Source of the DNA: Corella eumyota
Taxonomy: Eukaryota; Chordata; Ascidiacea; Phlebobranchia; Corellidae
Assembly: GCA_963082875.1 (NCBI GenBank)
Contig: OY720099.1
Location: 5,890,001 to 5,954,000 of the forward strand
Direction of reading: 5' to 3'
DNA length: 64,000 nt
The notes below the pieces were generated by a model. It was not told the DNA's origin and did no database searches. It saw only the letters and a list, made by a program, of their open reading frames with translations. This document shows positions 26,501 through 41,500 of the stretch, in pieces. Made by a program: the position numbers and the translations under genes. Position 1 is the stretch's first letter. The number at the start of each line of letters is the position of its first letter.

Positions 26501-29500
26501 AAATACACCTACCGCAACACATTGCTCTTTGACCCAAGTTTCATCAAACAAGTTGTAGAAATTAAAAGTTCTCAAGTTTGTCAAAAGATTAATCCAATAA
26601 CTAGGTGGAGCTTGGAATCCAAGCAAAAACCTTGTGTCAATACGGAAATTGGCAATTGGAAGTTCACGAATAAAAGTATGAGCTGTACGTTCCTGTTAAT
26701 AAACAAATATTTATGGTTTGCTCGACTTCAAATATTTTTCCGATATAAAAGTCATCTTTTAAAATTTAAAACAATATGTTTAAATTTTTTTTGTTTTAAA
26801 TTTTGTTTTAAGTTATTTTAGTATATATATACAATAATATAATTTTTTTTGTTTTTTTGTTAAATATTTTGGTATAATTTTTTTGGATCAGAACCAATTT
26901 TTAAAATAACTGACCTGAATTCTGAAACAATTGAACACAAGAGTGCTATATGTGCTATCCAAAGTTGAAACTCGGCACAAATAATTTTGATTTTTGTCAT
27001 CCGACCATTTGATAATAAACCTCTCGTTTACATTTCCAGAATCAGAAGTTGAAAACTGAATGCCAGAACTTTGACTTGGTAAGCCAAACATCAATTCACG
27101 AGTAATTATTTGGTTTCTGGTAATGAGCGATGACATTTTTGCCCAGAAGAAAATGTTGCTTACACCAGCAAGAAGGTTCCAGTCTCGGGTTTTTTGAAGG
27201 CGCAAATCGATCAGCTGATTAAGCAAGTCAAACCTTAAAAAAAAATTTTTGTTTTAATTTTGTTCGGACTAAAATTAATTCCGAAACATGATAATTAAAA
27301 AAATACCCAATTTAAGTTGCAAAAAAAATTTTATTACGTTTCGCTGGTTGTGTCCCAATGGAAATACATATCCCGCATCAGGTTATCAATACTCAATGAA
27401 ACGTTGTTTGTGGTTCCCATAAGGAATGGGAACACACAAGACCTGAAATTAATATTCCAGTCTGAAGTTTCCGGGTTGTTTCTGTAGTCTAGGTTTATGT
27501 TGATTGGAATAAATGTGGCAAGTTTTCCCTTGGTTTTAAGCATAACTGCACATTCAGTGACCCTGAGAATCCGAGGAGACATGTAAGTAATATTTGCTAA
27601 TAACCTAAAAAACAGTTAAAATATTTTTGTTATTATTCCTAAATACTTTTTTTCTATTCATTTCCAGTTTTATTTTGGAATAGAAATTTTACCAGTACAC
27701 AAAATAAAAATACAATGCAAAAAAAAAAAAAAAAATTAATGGTTTAAAATAATTAAAAAATTAATAAAATTTATGTTACTTTATGACACTTAAATTCACA
27801 GAAAAAGAAAAATTTTTCTACCATGGTGCATCGATGTTAGCTGCACAGGTCACAGAGGTGGTTGTTGGATTAATGGTTACCATGAAGTTCCCATTCCACA
27901 TGTTAGATGTCGTCGAACAAAACCATTCATTTGGACCTAAGCGCATGGTACTTCGCACATTTAAAGGTTGAGTTAGGGCCGGGCTATTTAACACTGCATT
28001 TGAAGTCAAACTTATATGTGCTGTCTCCATTGTAATTGTACAATCGAATGTAGAATCTCTCAAAGTGATGTCCAAAGCCGATGTATCAGGCAATACAATT
28101 CTCATCAAAGGAACAATTCTCAATAAACCTACAGTTGGTATGTCAGCATTGATTTGGCGCATTGCAAAATGAGATGGAATGCAAAGCCAAGATAATATGT
28201 CAGGCATGTCTAAACAACTAGACGTTTCTAAAGTCGAGGTTAAGATATCACGCCTAAGAGCTTGTACTGTTATACTACGAACAGAAGGATTTCCGCTTTG
28301 GGGAGCTACTTGAATTCGAATTGGATCCATGTTACCCATTGACCAAGAGTAAATGATGGTTCTGTCTGTTCCAGCTGGAGCAAAGGTCAAGTTACTTTTG
28401 CAAGCTCCTTCCATTGGCCATCGAGTGTAAATCTCGTCTGTCCATTGTCCCATGAACATGGACTGTGCAGTTGTTCGCTGTAAGTCAACCAATTCTTTGA
28501 ATTCCCAAATGGTTGTTCTTCGAGCAGTTGGGGAATTCCACATCATAAGAGCAACTGTGAAGTTGCTAAAAACTCTGTTGTCATTCACAGTCATATCAAT
28601 ATTAGAAGACCACATTGGCAGGTCAACTTTACCATTGGCTGTGATCGATCTTGGAACACAAGCAGTCATGCCAGACATCACTGGAATTTGAATTGCACAC
28701 TCGTTGGAAATTTTACTCAACAATGATACTACTTGCTGGCGTTGCCAATTTATGATAGCAGTGATAGATCGACCAGTCCGATCAGTTGTAGGTTGCACAG
28801 AAATCAAATGGGAATACTTCATCGGGGTAGAATACATCCACGGAAACTGGATATCAGAGTCAATAACCCACCGGCCATTATACATCTCTCTGTCATCGAT
28901 GGTTACCGTCATTTCGTTATTAAGACTGCAAACCGGCATCATTTTTCTTGAAATTGAATGCGGTAATTCGAGTGATATGTTAAAGTTGTTTACAACCGAC
29001 CTCGGAGAGAAAGTACCCAATGATTTAACAGTGAGTCTTATCATTTGAAGATTCAGCATAATATCAGAGTTTGCTGTAGATGGTGCACCTGGTTCCAAAC
29101 TCATAACCAATCGAATATATCTGTTCTCTGTATCTCGAATGTTAAGATTGCATGTGCCTCCTAGCATGACCTGACCTTTTCCGATAATTAAAGTGGGTTC
29201 CATAGTGATTGTATTCATAGCTGTCAGTTTAAGATTTGTCATTCTCACTCCTGAAATTTGATTCAAGGTGTTCCGAAGGATGCTGAAATGAGCACGTTCA
29301 ATTGTAATTCTTGAGTGGCTAAATGGCAACAAAACTGTGCAGTTTCCAATATCAAAGTCTTCCCCTTGTACTGTAACATCAATTGCAACAGTGGGATTTG
29401 TTCTATCAGGAAATCTGAATAAAATTATGTATTCAATTTTGTTTAGTAAATTCAATTGAGTTTAGTAAATAATATAACTTATATTTATGATAGACATTTA

Positions 29501-32500
29501 TGTGTTGACATGTAAATTATTGTGGTTATATATTAGTTACAAGTTGTGACCATAGGATAGCCAATTGACTTGAATGTATAACTGAAGAAAACTAGTTTAA
29601 AAACTATAACTTATGTCCAACTTAACAATATATAAGACTTACCGTAACATAACTTTCTTTGTTTCAGCATTCCACATTAAAACATTTTCAAATGAAGCAT
29701 CATTTCTAATTACTTTCAAATTATGGCTAATCTCCGATGCATCAATTGTAATGTCTTCAGAAATTTCAAGTCGGTTTCGAGGCATACCTTGAGTAGTCAA
29801 CCGTTCCTTGATCATATAACTTCCAGATGGTCTTGTCACATAATTCAACTTGTTAGTTATTTTTGGTGTAACATCTGCAATCGCGTGCAGCCAAGATAGT
29901 TCAGTTTGGCACAAAACTGATGTTTCATCTGTTGTGGGATCAATGGTGATGGTGTATTGCACTGCAATCTGTCGGGTTTGGGCATGAATTGCATTGGCAA
30001 CAAGGCTTGTCGACCTGGTATCAAGGTTGTCATACTCGTAACTTACAGAAATTTCACCAAGACACATTGGGCAAGTTACAAAGGTTGGAATAAGACCTCC
30101 AAGGTAGCGAGACAAACTTACGTCGCTGACAAAGGGCCAAACATTGATATTAACATTCATTTCAGATTTTAACAGGTCTGTAGCGAATCTCCCAGAGCGA
30201 ATGTTCTTCATATGGAAAAGCACATTTGAGCTACACCTTGTTAAATTAAACAGTGTGTGAAATATCTGAGCTGTTGATGGTACACTACTCTCATACACTG
30301 AGGCATCCGGACTGTTGGGGCCCAAATAGAAAGCTGATGCAAGAGCAGTATCATGACCAATACTTAAATTCCAAACAAAATCATGTTGGCCTTCGTTCAA
30401 TAAAGTGTAACGGAACAACCACTCCGAGTAATCAGCATAAATTGGAATGTAAACAGGACGAAGTGACTGCATGAGAATAGATTTAAATTGACTATTTCTA
30501 ATGTGAATGGCCTTTGTAAATACCCGAGGAGCGTTTGCATTCAAATCCCAGGAAAGCTCACCAATTTGTGGGTATGCAAAATTGGTTGCAAAAACTAAGG
30601 GATTGCCAAAGTATACAGCAGTATTGTTTGTTGAAAAACTGCTACCTAACAATGATGTATAACTTAGGTCTGCAACAGCAGTATGTGTAAACATAGGAGA
30701 GTTTACATGGGACTTGACTTGAACCCTTGGGTAGTTTACATCAACATGGAAACTGCAAGGGGAAGACGGATCCTCAACTACACCACAGTCATATCTTAAA
30801 GTGTAAGCGTTGTTGTTTCTTCTGTACTTCATATCAACAAGAGTGGCAACATCCGTCCTTAGCAACAAACTTAAGTCATTATCCATAACTGATCTCCAGT
30901 TCCAACTGCTTTGAGCAATCACTTTGCCGTTAGGTAGAGAAGGTTGAGTGATGGTACATGTAGGAATGTTAAGGGCAATGTTATCACGCATGCTAAGGCT
31001 TGCAGAGCAATCAAGTGATAAAATATCTAAATTTGTACTAACTCTTAAAATTCCTTCCTGAGTTGCGTGCGTGTATCTCCAATCCAATTCAGCTCCTTTT
31101 AAAGCAAAGTTCGCACTGACAATTCCAGATTCATCGGTATAGTTAGCTTGCACAAAACGTGGTATTAAAAGTTGGTCTTCAGACAAATCAATATTAAGTG
31201 AGGCTTTTTTAGATGTTGAGTCTCTAGAAATTCTCAAGTCCAATACATTGATTGGAGTTGTTACATCATCTTTTCCGGTAATTAAAACTGTGTTTGAAAA
31301 TACTGCAGGTGTTCCAATTAGGTTAATTTGGAGTTGAACACATTTCGCTGATGATGGGCCACAACTTGAAACCTAAATAAAAAAGACAATAAAAAAAATG
31401 TTAAATTTATATTGATTGTTTTATTTTTTTATTTTAAAAATTTTGGGTATTTCAATTTGTAATTTTAAAAATTTATATATTTTCGACCAAAACCAATCCA
31501 TTTACCTTTGAGATATCTACTTTTACAGCATTACAATCTTCTTTAGTAGGACAAATCGGGTCATCTCGTCCGACACTGATAGTTCCCTGGTATTGACTCA
31601 AAACATCTCCTACATAGCAATCTATGGAAGCCGAGTAGTCGCGGCGACGGTCACTTACATAAGTCGGAACATTCTGAAGAGTGGTGTTAAAAGAGATAAG
31701 ATAATCGTAAGTCGGAGCTACAAAGTAAGAGTAAGTGAATCTTTTTCGTGGATATTTGGCAGAGAGAGAAGTTCGTAGGTCTATAATTTGGTTATCAGCT
31801 ATAGAAGTGAAAACTCTGCAAACCAGATCAAATTCAGGACCATTAACAAAGCTGTGATTCAAAGAAACTATAACTTCTGAGTTTTCGGTTGATGGTGGTA
31901 CCTCAATTATTGGATTCACTTGATTATTGGAGCTTATGGTTAGGTTGGTATTAAAAGTAGTCATTGGTAAACAGGAATCACAAAAAACAAGAATGTTTAA
32001 AAGTCTTGGAACGTCAGACCTGAATATATTTGTTTCTGTGGCCAAAATTCTAAACGAGGAATCGGCAAAACTGTATCCAAGTTCAAATTCTTTTGTCATG
32101 TCATTAATCTTAGTGTACTTCGCAATGTAACCCAATCTGTAGCGATCTGCAGCACTTGAGTAAAACATTGAAGGAAGATTAAAGTAAGTAAAGGCTGATT
32201 GATGTAAATCGACAGACAATTTATGATCAAAAAGATCGTCGTTCTGTTTCCAGTGGCTATTCACCATGACATAAGGTATATTAAGCATTGCCTCATAGCA
32301 GTATGGGCACAAGCTCGATCTAAGAGCTAGCATTAAACCATAGGTGGTAGTGTCTGAACTCATACAAGTATAAGGCTTTTTGGAAATAACATTGGTCGAG
32401 ATAGCATAAAATACATCACCATTTATATCTCTATACACTTTCATGTACAATGCAAACATCTTTGATTGCAAATCAATATCTTTTCCAATTCGTACAGCCC

Positions 32501-35500
32501 GTTTATCCATCATTTGACTCGATAAAATTGGTTTGATGGGAAAGTGAATGTGATTTTCAGCCGAAATATGACTATAATTGGCACAGTGAATATCCATTTG
32601 CAGTTGAACCGAATTAGAGGTCAAAGTCGAGTTAAATACAAAAGGAATGTTGCTGCTGGTTTGCAATTTCATATGTTGAGTGTTCCAGTTGACAAAGAAA
32701 GGTTGCCCGCTCCTAGGAACGACTTCATAGTGAATGGAATTTCTTGCCTTACTGGTTTGTTGATCTTTGGCAGAATAGAAGTTAAACTTGACAGAACTAT
32801 AAGGAAGACTGTTGACGCTCAAATTTTCGACGATAAGTTTAGTTATGTAGCCCTGATAGTCATCATCCGTTGTCGGCAAAGATGTTACATTAAATTGAAG
32901 CAATTTCTTGGCTGATGCATCAGCCAATACGCCTTGTTTCATCTAAAAAAATAATTTAGGCTGTCAAAAACTTGGTTGAATTAAAATTGTTGTAAATAAA
33001 CATTAGTTGAACTTTATTTACAACCAAACAAATACAAAAAAGGTTGTTTTTTTAATGTTTTTAAAGCAGCAATGTGTTATTGATTATTTAATTTTTAGCA
33101 AAAAATCAAACTTGGTAAATAAAACTTACGACTAAGTGAGCTTTATAGCCAGGTGACCTCGGAATTTCAAGCATTCCAGTTGTACATATATCTCCCACTA
33201 GTGGCAACTTAATCTCTGATGTAATCGTATACCTTGGTGAAACTTCAGCCTCACTCTATAAAACAAATTTTAAAACAAATAAAATTTTTGTATTAATGTT
33301 TTTATTTTACATGCAAAAACTACCAAAGAATTTAAGTTCATTTAAAAAATTTAAAATGTTTCTAATATTTTGTTATTTACGTGGCGACTAAAAAGTTCCA
33401 TAATTTCCTCAACCCAGGCTTCTGGTTGTCGATTCAGTTTGGCAATGTTCACATAGTTTCTAGCGGCAAGACTTCCATCAGGTCTAGTTACATTTAAACT
33501 GGCGAAAAATCCTACAAGTTGTTCGGCATTTCTGTTGGTCATTGCATTAGCTCTCAAGGTCCAAGGCTGTGAGGTCATCGGAGCTAGTTGCCAGTCTGCA
33601 ACTAATTCTTGCGAAGTAGAAATGTATTTGAGTGAGCATCTAAAAATGGGAGTGTTTGCAGCTGTAGGACTGAGCTTTTTGTTGAGCTAGAAAATAAAAA
33701 ATTGAAAGCGTTTTAAAATAAGAAATACAAATAAGGTACCGAAAACAATTTGACCAAATGAACATTCGCCAAAATCAAAAATGTAAAAAGTTTTTTTAGA
33801 TATCAAAGAACCTTCATTTCATGAAGGTTAAAAGCTATCTAAGAGATAATCGAAAATGTGTGTCGATAAAAAAAGATTTTTGAGCAAATAGTTTTCAAAA
33901 GTTGGTCTAAGCAATTAAATAACAACAATTCGATTTCGACAGCACAATAAAAATATTTTAAATTTTTTTTAAATATTTAAAAAATTTTTTAAATAAAAAA
34001 TCATTTATTTTCGTGTTACCTTAAGCTCCAGTCCATTACAAGGCAAAGCAACACGCTCTTTCATTAATTGCATAGCTCCCCAACTTAATTCTGTTTCAAA
34101 ATAATTTTCAGCATTGCTATCAATAAACAAACCGACGTCCAATGGAGCCACACAACTCTAAAAAAACATAATTACTTTTTTAAATAAATTGACAAAACCA
34201 ACTATAACAAATTTATTTAAACTTCATTTTGATTGACACCAGTTTTTACTAAGTACTTAAATTATAAACTTTTTATGTGTAACAACTTTAAAAAGGATTC
34301 AAAAACAAAATAAAAAAAAATTACCTTGTATGAAATTCCGACTCCCGATTGACAATTTCCGACAAGACATTGTGGTTGACAAGCTGGCAAACTTTCAACA
34401 ACTTCAAAGATTCCTGAGCGTGCAGTCATAACACCAACCCTATTATATTATGTAAAATTAAGACAAAAAAAAAAAAAATTATATTTATAAAAAATGCTCT
34501 TTTTGATCAAGATTTGTGAAAACAACAAAAAAACAAATATTTTATAAACAAAAGTTTCGTGAAAAAAAGTTTATACTTGGCTGTAAACAATTCAGTTTTT
34601 CGTGGAAGAGGCGAGAGGTTAAACTTAACATTGGTTGCCGTGGCGACCATGGAAGCATTAAAGTTACTACCATGCCCTGCACTAACTTGGTATCCGGCAC
34701 CACACTTGACTCCTTGTGGTAACTCGATCAGGCTCGATATTCTGGATGCAACACGAATACTAAAAATTAAAAAAAATTTTTTTTTTACACGAATAACAAA
34801 AATTTAAAAAAAATGGTTGATACCCATTTATTTAAGAAAAAGTTTAAAAAAGTTTCAGATAATTTTTTTTAGTTGTTTATGAACAAATAAGTTTTTACTT
34901 CGGGTTCATTGCCACTGAGATTTGTCCTTGGCCAGTAAAAAACAATTGTTTCATTTGAGCAACTAGATTCATTTTGATGTCATGATAGTATGAGATTTCG
35001 TGTTGTATTATATTTGGTGCTCCAGTAGATGTTGGTTTAGCTGTTGCCCCAAATAAAATCTGACTATCCATAATGTCGCTAATGGTTCTACCATCTTCAA
35101 GGGTGCTAAAGATCTGTTAAAAACAAAAAAAGTTTCGCATAAGATACAGAAATTATTTTTGTATTTATAACAGTTTTCTTAAACTTATAGGAAAAATTGA
35201 TAACAAAAAGGCCTGCGTTTATTACCATTTCAGTTATGTCATAACCTTATTATCAGCATTCATTTACAATAACTGATTTGGTTTAGCACTAAAACCAGCC
35301 AACGATTTGTAAAAAATTAAAGTTCTAAAGAGGTCAAAATTTTTATTGTTGGTTAAGTATATTTATTAAAGTTTTTATAGTATATTCGTTAATATTTTAA
35401 CATCTAAAAAGTATTCTAATTAAAAACCTATTATATTTTGAATTACCTTTACTAAGTCCATGATGTTAATATTTCTAATATCAACATTGCGAAGAATAGC

Positions 35501-38500
35501 TGGTATATCAATTGTTGTGTTAAACAGTTTTATTTGAATGGGTGACTTATTTTGCATGCTCAAAATTGTGTATGCCATCGATGCCTGAAAGCAAATGACA
35601 AAAATATTAGCTCCACAAAGGCAAGTAAATAACTGGAAGTGTGTTGTAGTAGTCAGAACACTTGCCACAATACATGAGGTTGTGGGTTCGATCTCCACTG
35701 CTCTCATACTGTAGCGCTCCTCAGTAATTATAATCTAACAAAACTTAAGACTGGGTCGAGGTAACAATTGTTACTCTATGTTTTGGTCATGACGTCAACC
35801 TTCCCAAATTAAAGATAAAATATAAAAAAAATATATATATAGCCCAAGTGTTATAGAAGCAACCTATCCTTACTTTACCCAACGTTTATTAAAATAAATA
35901 AGATACAAAAACTAACCTCATCTTGTATGCTTTCTAAGACATTAGCTTCAGATGCAGAAACTGGCCACCATCGTTTAGAGTCAACAAAACTAACAGCAGG
36001 AAGTTGAAGAAATTGTTGCAGTCCTCGATCTGGGAAGATTCCATTTGCTCCAAAAAGAGGTTCAACTGAGGACAAAATGCCACCAACATCCAAAGTCGTC
36101 TCCAGGATTGTTACATTTTGGCTCATAATCTGTTAAAAAAGAAAAAAACATATTTAATTATTAAGGCCTAGGTTATAAGGATATAATGACTTTAAAACAA
36201 ATTATTATATTTTAGTTGTTTTATATACAAGATATTGCTAAAAATATTTATATATTTAATATAATAACATTTGTTACCCCAAACTAGTCTTAAATTACCA
36301 TAGGCAGTTCAGAATATTTTTAAAAATATATTTAATTAGCTGATTATCATTTATAACGCCTTACTCAAAAGTGGTATGCAGTGGGGATTAAACCTATAAC
36401 CTCATACTGCAAAGTCAAGTGTTCAACCACTACACCATGTCATCTCCTATAAAATGCAAATAAAATCTAGGTATTTTTTTATATTACCTCTGCAACAACT
36501 GATACATTCACTAATATTGGAATCGCACTATTCTTAGAAAAAATCAAGTTGGATTTAAAGTGGCAAGTAACTTCACGCTCTAAGTAGGGCACAAAAATCT
36601 TGCGTTCCATCTCGTAAGGTTGTTCTCTGATAGCTGAATCTCTCCAATTGAAACCCAAGTCAAGATGATATCGACCAAGTGCATCAGTGAGTCTTGTCAT
36701 TGTTCTATAACAAAAATAAATTAAAAAATTAAAATTATACAATTTTATATATATATTTATCCTCAACACAGACAAGTCAATTTAAAAGCCTAAACATAAC
36801 TGTAAAAAATATCTGAAACAGGTTGCATTTAGCAGTAACTATCATTGACCATGACTTGAATAAAAAAGGACCAATTTAGAAAAAGTTGTGAAGCCAAGTT
36901 TTTAACCACTATTATTTTTTTAGCTTTTTTAAATAACAGTTTATTTATAATTTAAAAAAGTTATTTACGTAAAATTATTTTTTGTGGATGTTTTGTAACT
37001 CTTAAATATTATTATATATAAACCAACAAACGTTTTATTAATTATTTGAAAAAACTTTATCGTTTATCTTACGTGTCAGAAAGTCTGCAGTAAGTTGTTT
37101 GTCGAAGTTGAATTTGTGATTTAATATTTTCTTTGATGAAAAATCTTAAGCTTCGAGGTTGGCTAGAATCAGCAGCTGAAAGTTAGAAAAAATTAATATT
37201 TAAAATACTTTTTAAACTAAGTTATAAGCATATTGTAAAGTTTAACAATTTCTACTAGTTGGGTAAATAATTTTAAACACCCCCACATCTCTTAGTCAAG
37301 GTATTACAAGACTGGCAGCCTGTAGCGCCCTTGAGTAAGGCGCTATAAACGGTATGAACTCCTGCTGCACTTAATCAGCAGTATAATTACCGGGCAATTA
37401 TAGTCTCTATAATATCCCAAACTGCCACAGCCAACTCGAGACTGGGTCGGAGTAACTGATGTTACTCTATGTTTAAGTCGCGCATTCGACTTTCCCACAT
37501 CGAGGATAAAGATATATACAAAAAAAAAAAAATGTAGTACTGTGGTGTGGTGGTCAGAACTCTTGGCTTCATTACATGAGGTCGTGAGTTCGCCGCCCAC
37601 TGCTTTTATGTTGTAATGCCATTAAGTAGGTCGCTTTAAATGGTATAACCTACTGATAAGCCAAAAAACAATCAGCAGTTTAATAATTAGGTAATTTTAA
37701 TTTATAATAACCCAAACTGCCAAAAGCAACTTGACAATAGGTCGGGGTAACTGATGTTACTCTATGATTAGGTCGTGAAGTTGACCTTTCCACATAGAGA
37801 ATAAATAAATTAAAAAAAACTACATTGTACTTGGGCTAAAAATACTTATAATTTTTTTTGATTTAGGACAGGTTACCAAGAATAAAATAAACAAACCTGC
37901 TTGGACCATTGTGTTTATTTCAGACTGGGATGGCTCCTTGGTCATCAACAGAAGATAACAAGCAATCCTTAACTCTGATGGTCTGCTGGAGTCAGAAAAT
38001 ATGCTTAAAACTCTTCTTCGAACCTGGATAAATAATTTTTATATTCAAAAGATTTTTTTTGAATATTGATGAACTCTTATATCTTACCTTGATAAATTTA
38101 ATTTGTATGCATCAAAATAATAATAATATACATGAACTATAATAAATAAAAATTGAGTGCCCTTTGTTAGTAATAACTAAGGCTCAAAAAATCTTCGTGT
38201 TTTGCCAAAAGTTTTAACTAAGTTTAATTTATAGAAAAAAATATTATTATCCTTTTTTAACATAAACTGTCGTTTATAATAGTTTTTACTTAATATATTA
38301 CAAAACTATTTTTTTCAATAAATTAACCTGAGCGTTATTTGAAATTGGCATATTCTTTAAACTTCGGATCGCTGCAAGGGAAACAGATTTCGGCACTTGG
38401 GTATTAGTTGCACATGCAACAACAGTGTCAGTGAATGATGTTGTTTCCTCATGAATAACTGACAACATATTCATAACCGCAACCATAATCGATTCATGTT

Positions 38501-41500
38501 CTAATGAAAAATATATTAATTATGTATTTATATTTTATTCAATATTTGTATAAAAGAGATCAGTGGTATTAGATAGAAATGTTTTCAGAATTGAAACAAT
38601 AGCTGTTTAGTTTAGGTTTTACTGGTGATGGTGTCGTCACAAAAAAATGACAGAAACTTAAAATAAAACAGTGTTATCAAACCTATACAAAAATTAACAT
38701 AGAAAAGTAAATTTGCTAGTTCAAATTAGTAGTAAAATATTTTTTTTTATAGGCTATTAAAAAAAATTAAATTAAATTACAATAAAAATCGAATTTTTAT
38801 TTTGTAGGCACCTGGTTTTCCTTGCTGGATCGAGCAATCTGTGTTAAGTTGTTCTTTCATGAACTGCAGGGCGTCGACCACAACCGATTCTTCACTGTCT
38901 TCTTCGCACGTTGCAATATGATTAGCTAGTACTTTTCCCAAAGCTAAGACTGTTCTTAATTCAGTTTGTGCACGGCAGATACCCTATAAAGTATAAATAT
39001 AAATTTAAATAACAAAAATAATATTTTTTTCGTAAGAAAACAATTTTTTGTGTAAATGTAATTGCAGTCTATATTTTTAGTTAAATCATTTGAATCATTT
39101 ATTGGTATAAGTAACACAACATTGACCATTAAAAATGGCAATGTTACCACTTAGCTGCTGTTTTGGTATGACTTTTTTTAAACCACTTAATCACAAGTTT
39201 TAATAAAAAAAACCTAAAAAATAAATTTAACTGAATAACCTACCAGAGTTGATCTTACAATCAAGATGTTTGGTTCCTCAATGCTCGAAAGTGCTTCAAG
39301 AACTCCTGTTTTAACTTGTTGTGACCAGGTATGCATACCAGTTGTTGAAATAAAACTAGCTAGGCCAGTCTGGCAAGCTACGTTTGGTACACAGATCGGT
39401 GAGTAGCAAAGGTAATTTGCACTTGTGCATTGATGAAGTAACTGCACCCACAAAGTTCTAAAATCAAAGTTTTTGTCTTGAAAACCCAAAAAAAAGAGTT
39501 TTTGAATAAAAAAAAAGATTTTAGAGTCATTAATAAAAAATAAAAACATTTTAGAAACCAAATTTACATACTTTTACTTTTAACAGACAAAACACACAAT
39601 TAAAAAAGTTATAGAAGCCGATTTTTAAATAAAACATCTTTTAAAATCTATGTAAATGGGGTAATTTGTACATACGTTGCTTTTTCCAAATCAAGACCAA
39701 TAAATCGACTCGAAATTGTTGTCCAAATTTGATTAACTTCGTCCAATGGGGCTTGTGATAGATGACGGGCAATTTTCATAAACAAAACTGGAGAAAGTTG
39801 GTCCGGTTGTTGTGTGACAAGTTTTCCTATAGCAGTCATGACATCAAATGCCATGATTTCTGCGCTGTTTGCTTTTTGCCATTGCTCCTCGAACATCAGA
39901 GAATCAGGCTTAAAACCGACACGGAATTGTTTCATTTCATCTAAAGAAAAAAATTATTCTTTAGTTATAGAAAATTTTATACATTTAAAAATAATTTTAA
40001 AAGAATTATGAATTCAAAGCACCTATATATTATCTTAAAATGAGTAAAATTACATGACGTGAAAAATCCCTTACTTGGTCGTAAAACATCTGATTCACCC
40101 ATTTTTTCCATTCCAATAGACTTAACATTTAATTTAACCTCAGCAGTGGACAATCTATTGTTTCTCACATCTCCAAAAACAGGCTAAATGCAGTTTAAAA
40201 ATATTTAATACAAGTATTGGCAGCGTGGTGTAATGGTCAAAAAACTTGCTACACTACATGAGATCGTGGGTTTGATCCTTACTGCTCTCATGCTGTAGCG
40301 CCCTTGAGTGAGGCGCTATTAACGATATGAACTCCTGTTGGCAACCCAAAACTGGGTCGGGGTAACTAATGATACTCTATGTTTATATTGTAAAGTCAAC
40401 CTACTGACATCAATATATAGGCCTATATAAAAAAAGGTCATATAATACACAAAAATTAATTGTCACTAAAAACATTGTAATTTTTATTTTAAATGAACAT
40501 ATTCATGGGTATAATTCTGTTAGGAAAATTGGACCAAAAATCAAGTTTTCACTATTTTATTTTAAATTTTTTTAATAAATTTTTTGTTGTACCTGCAAAA
40601 ATGTGTTGCGTGGAAACATAACATTCCTGGTTTCTGTGCAACTAGCTTCAGTGATTCTTCGTCCCCTTTCCAGAATATAACGACAAGCCTGGGTAGCTTC
40701 GTCCATTTTAGACTGTACTTCTTTAACACCCTATTTAAAATATTTAAAATTAATGTTAATATACTTATGACAGCAATTATCAAGATATCACAAAAATTAT
40801 TTTTGTAAATATTTTTAAGTATAAAAACAGTTTTAACAAATAGGTAGGCTATGTATTTAAATTTATTCTGGATTATAGGTTAATAAAAATTTTTTTTTTT
40901 AAATATATACCACTGTTTTTTTTGTTTTTTTTTTATATTTTATTTTGAACAAAAAAATTTTTAAATAAATATAAGAGATAATTTAAATCACTATCTACTT
41001 ACTAATGCAACTAAAGCATCAGCAACTTTATCACTTGGTGTATGGAGATAACTTGAATGCACTCTGCTCCAAGGAAGCTGCAACTTTGTCATATTTCTTT
41101 CTGTGTTTATCTCACGAGGGTAGCTGTCTCGATACGATGTTACATACTGATCTATTTCCCCGGCACCAAAAATACTAACTTCCTGCACCTATGTAAAGCA
41201 TAAATAAGAAAATCGTTGAAATACATAAGTACCCACATACTTTTACATTTTTATTTACAGTTTAGTTTTAAAATTTAGACACCATAAAATGTATTCTGTT
41301 TTGTAATAACTGTTGTGTAATCTATACTATCTATTTTTAAATTTTATTGATTTAAAATATGTATAAATAAATGTAAATTTTGTATTTTTGCAAATAGGTC
41401 TTTAAACATAATATTACCTTTACACGCTTGCTGATAGGAGAATGAAGAAGTTTAGATCCTTGTTTGTATTGAAGTTGGAGAGCAGAAAGCATTGCTCTTT

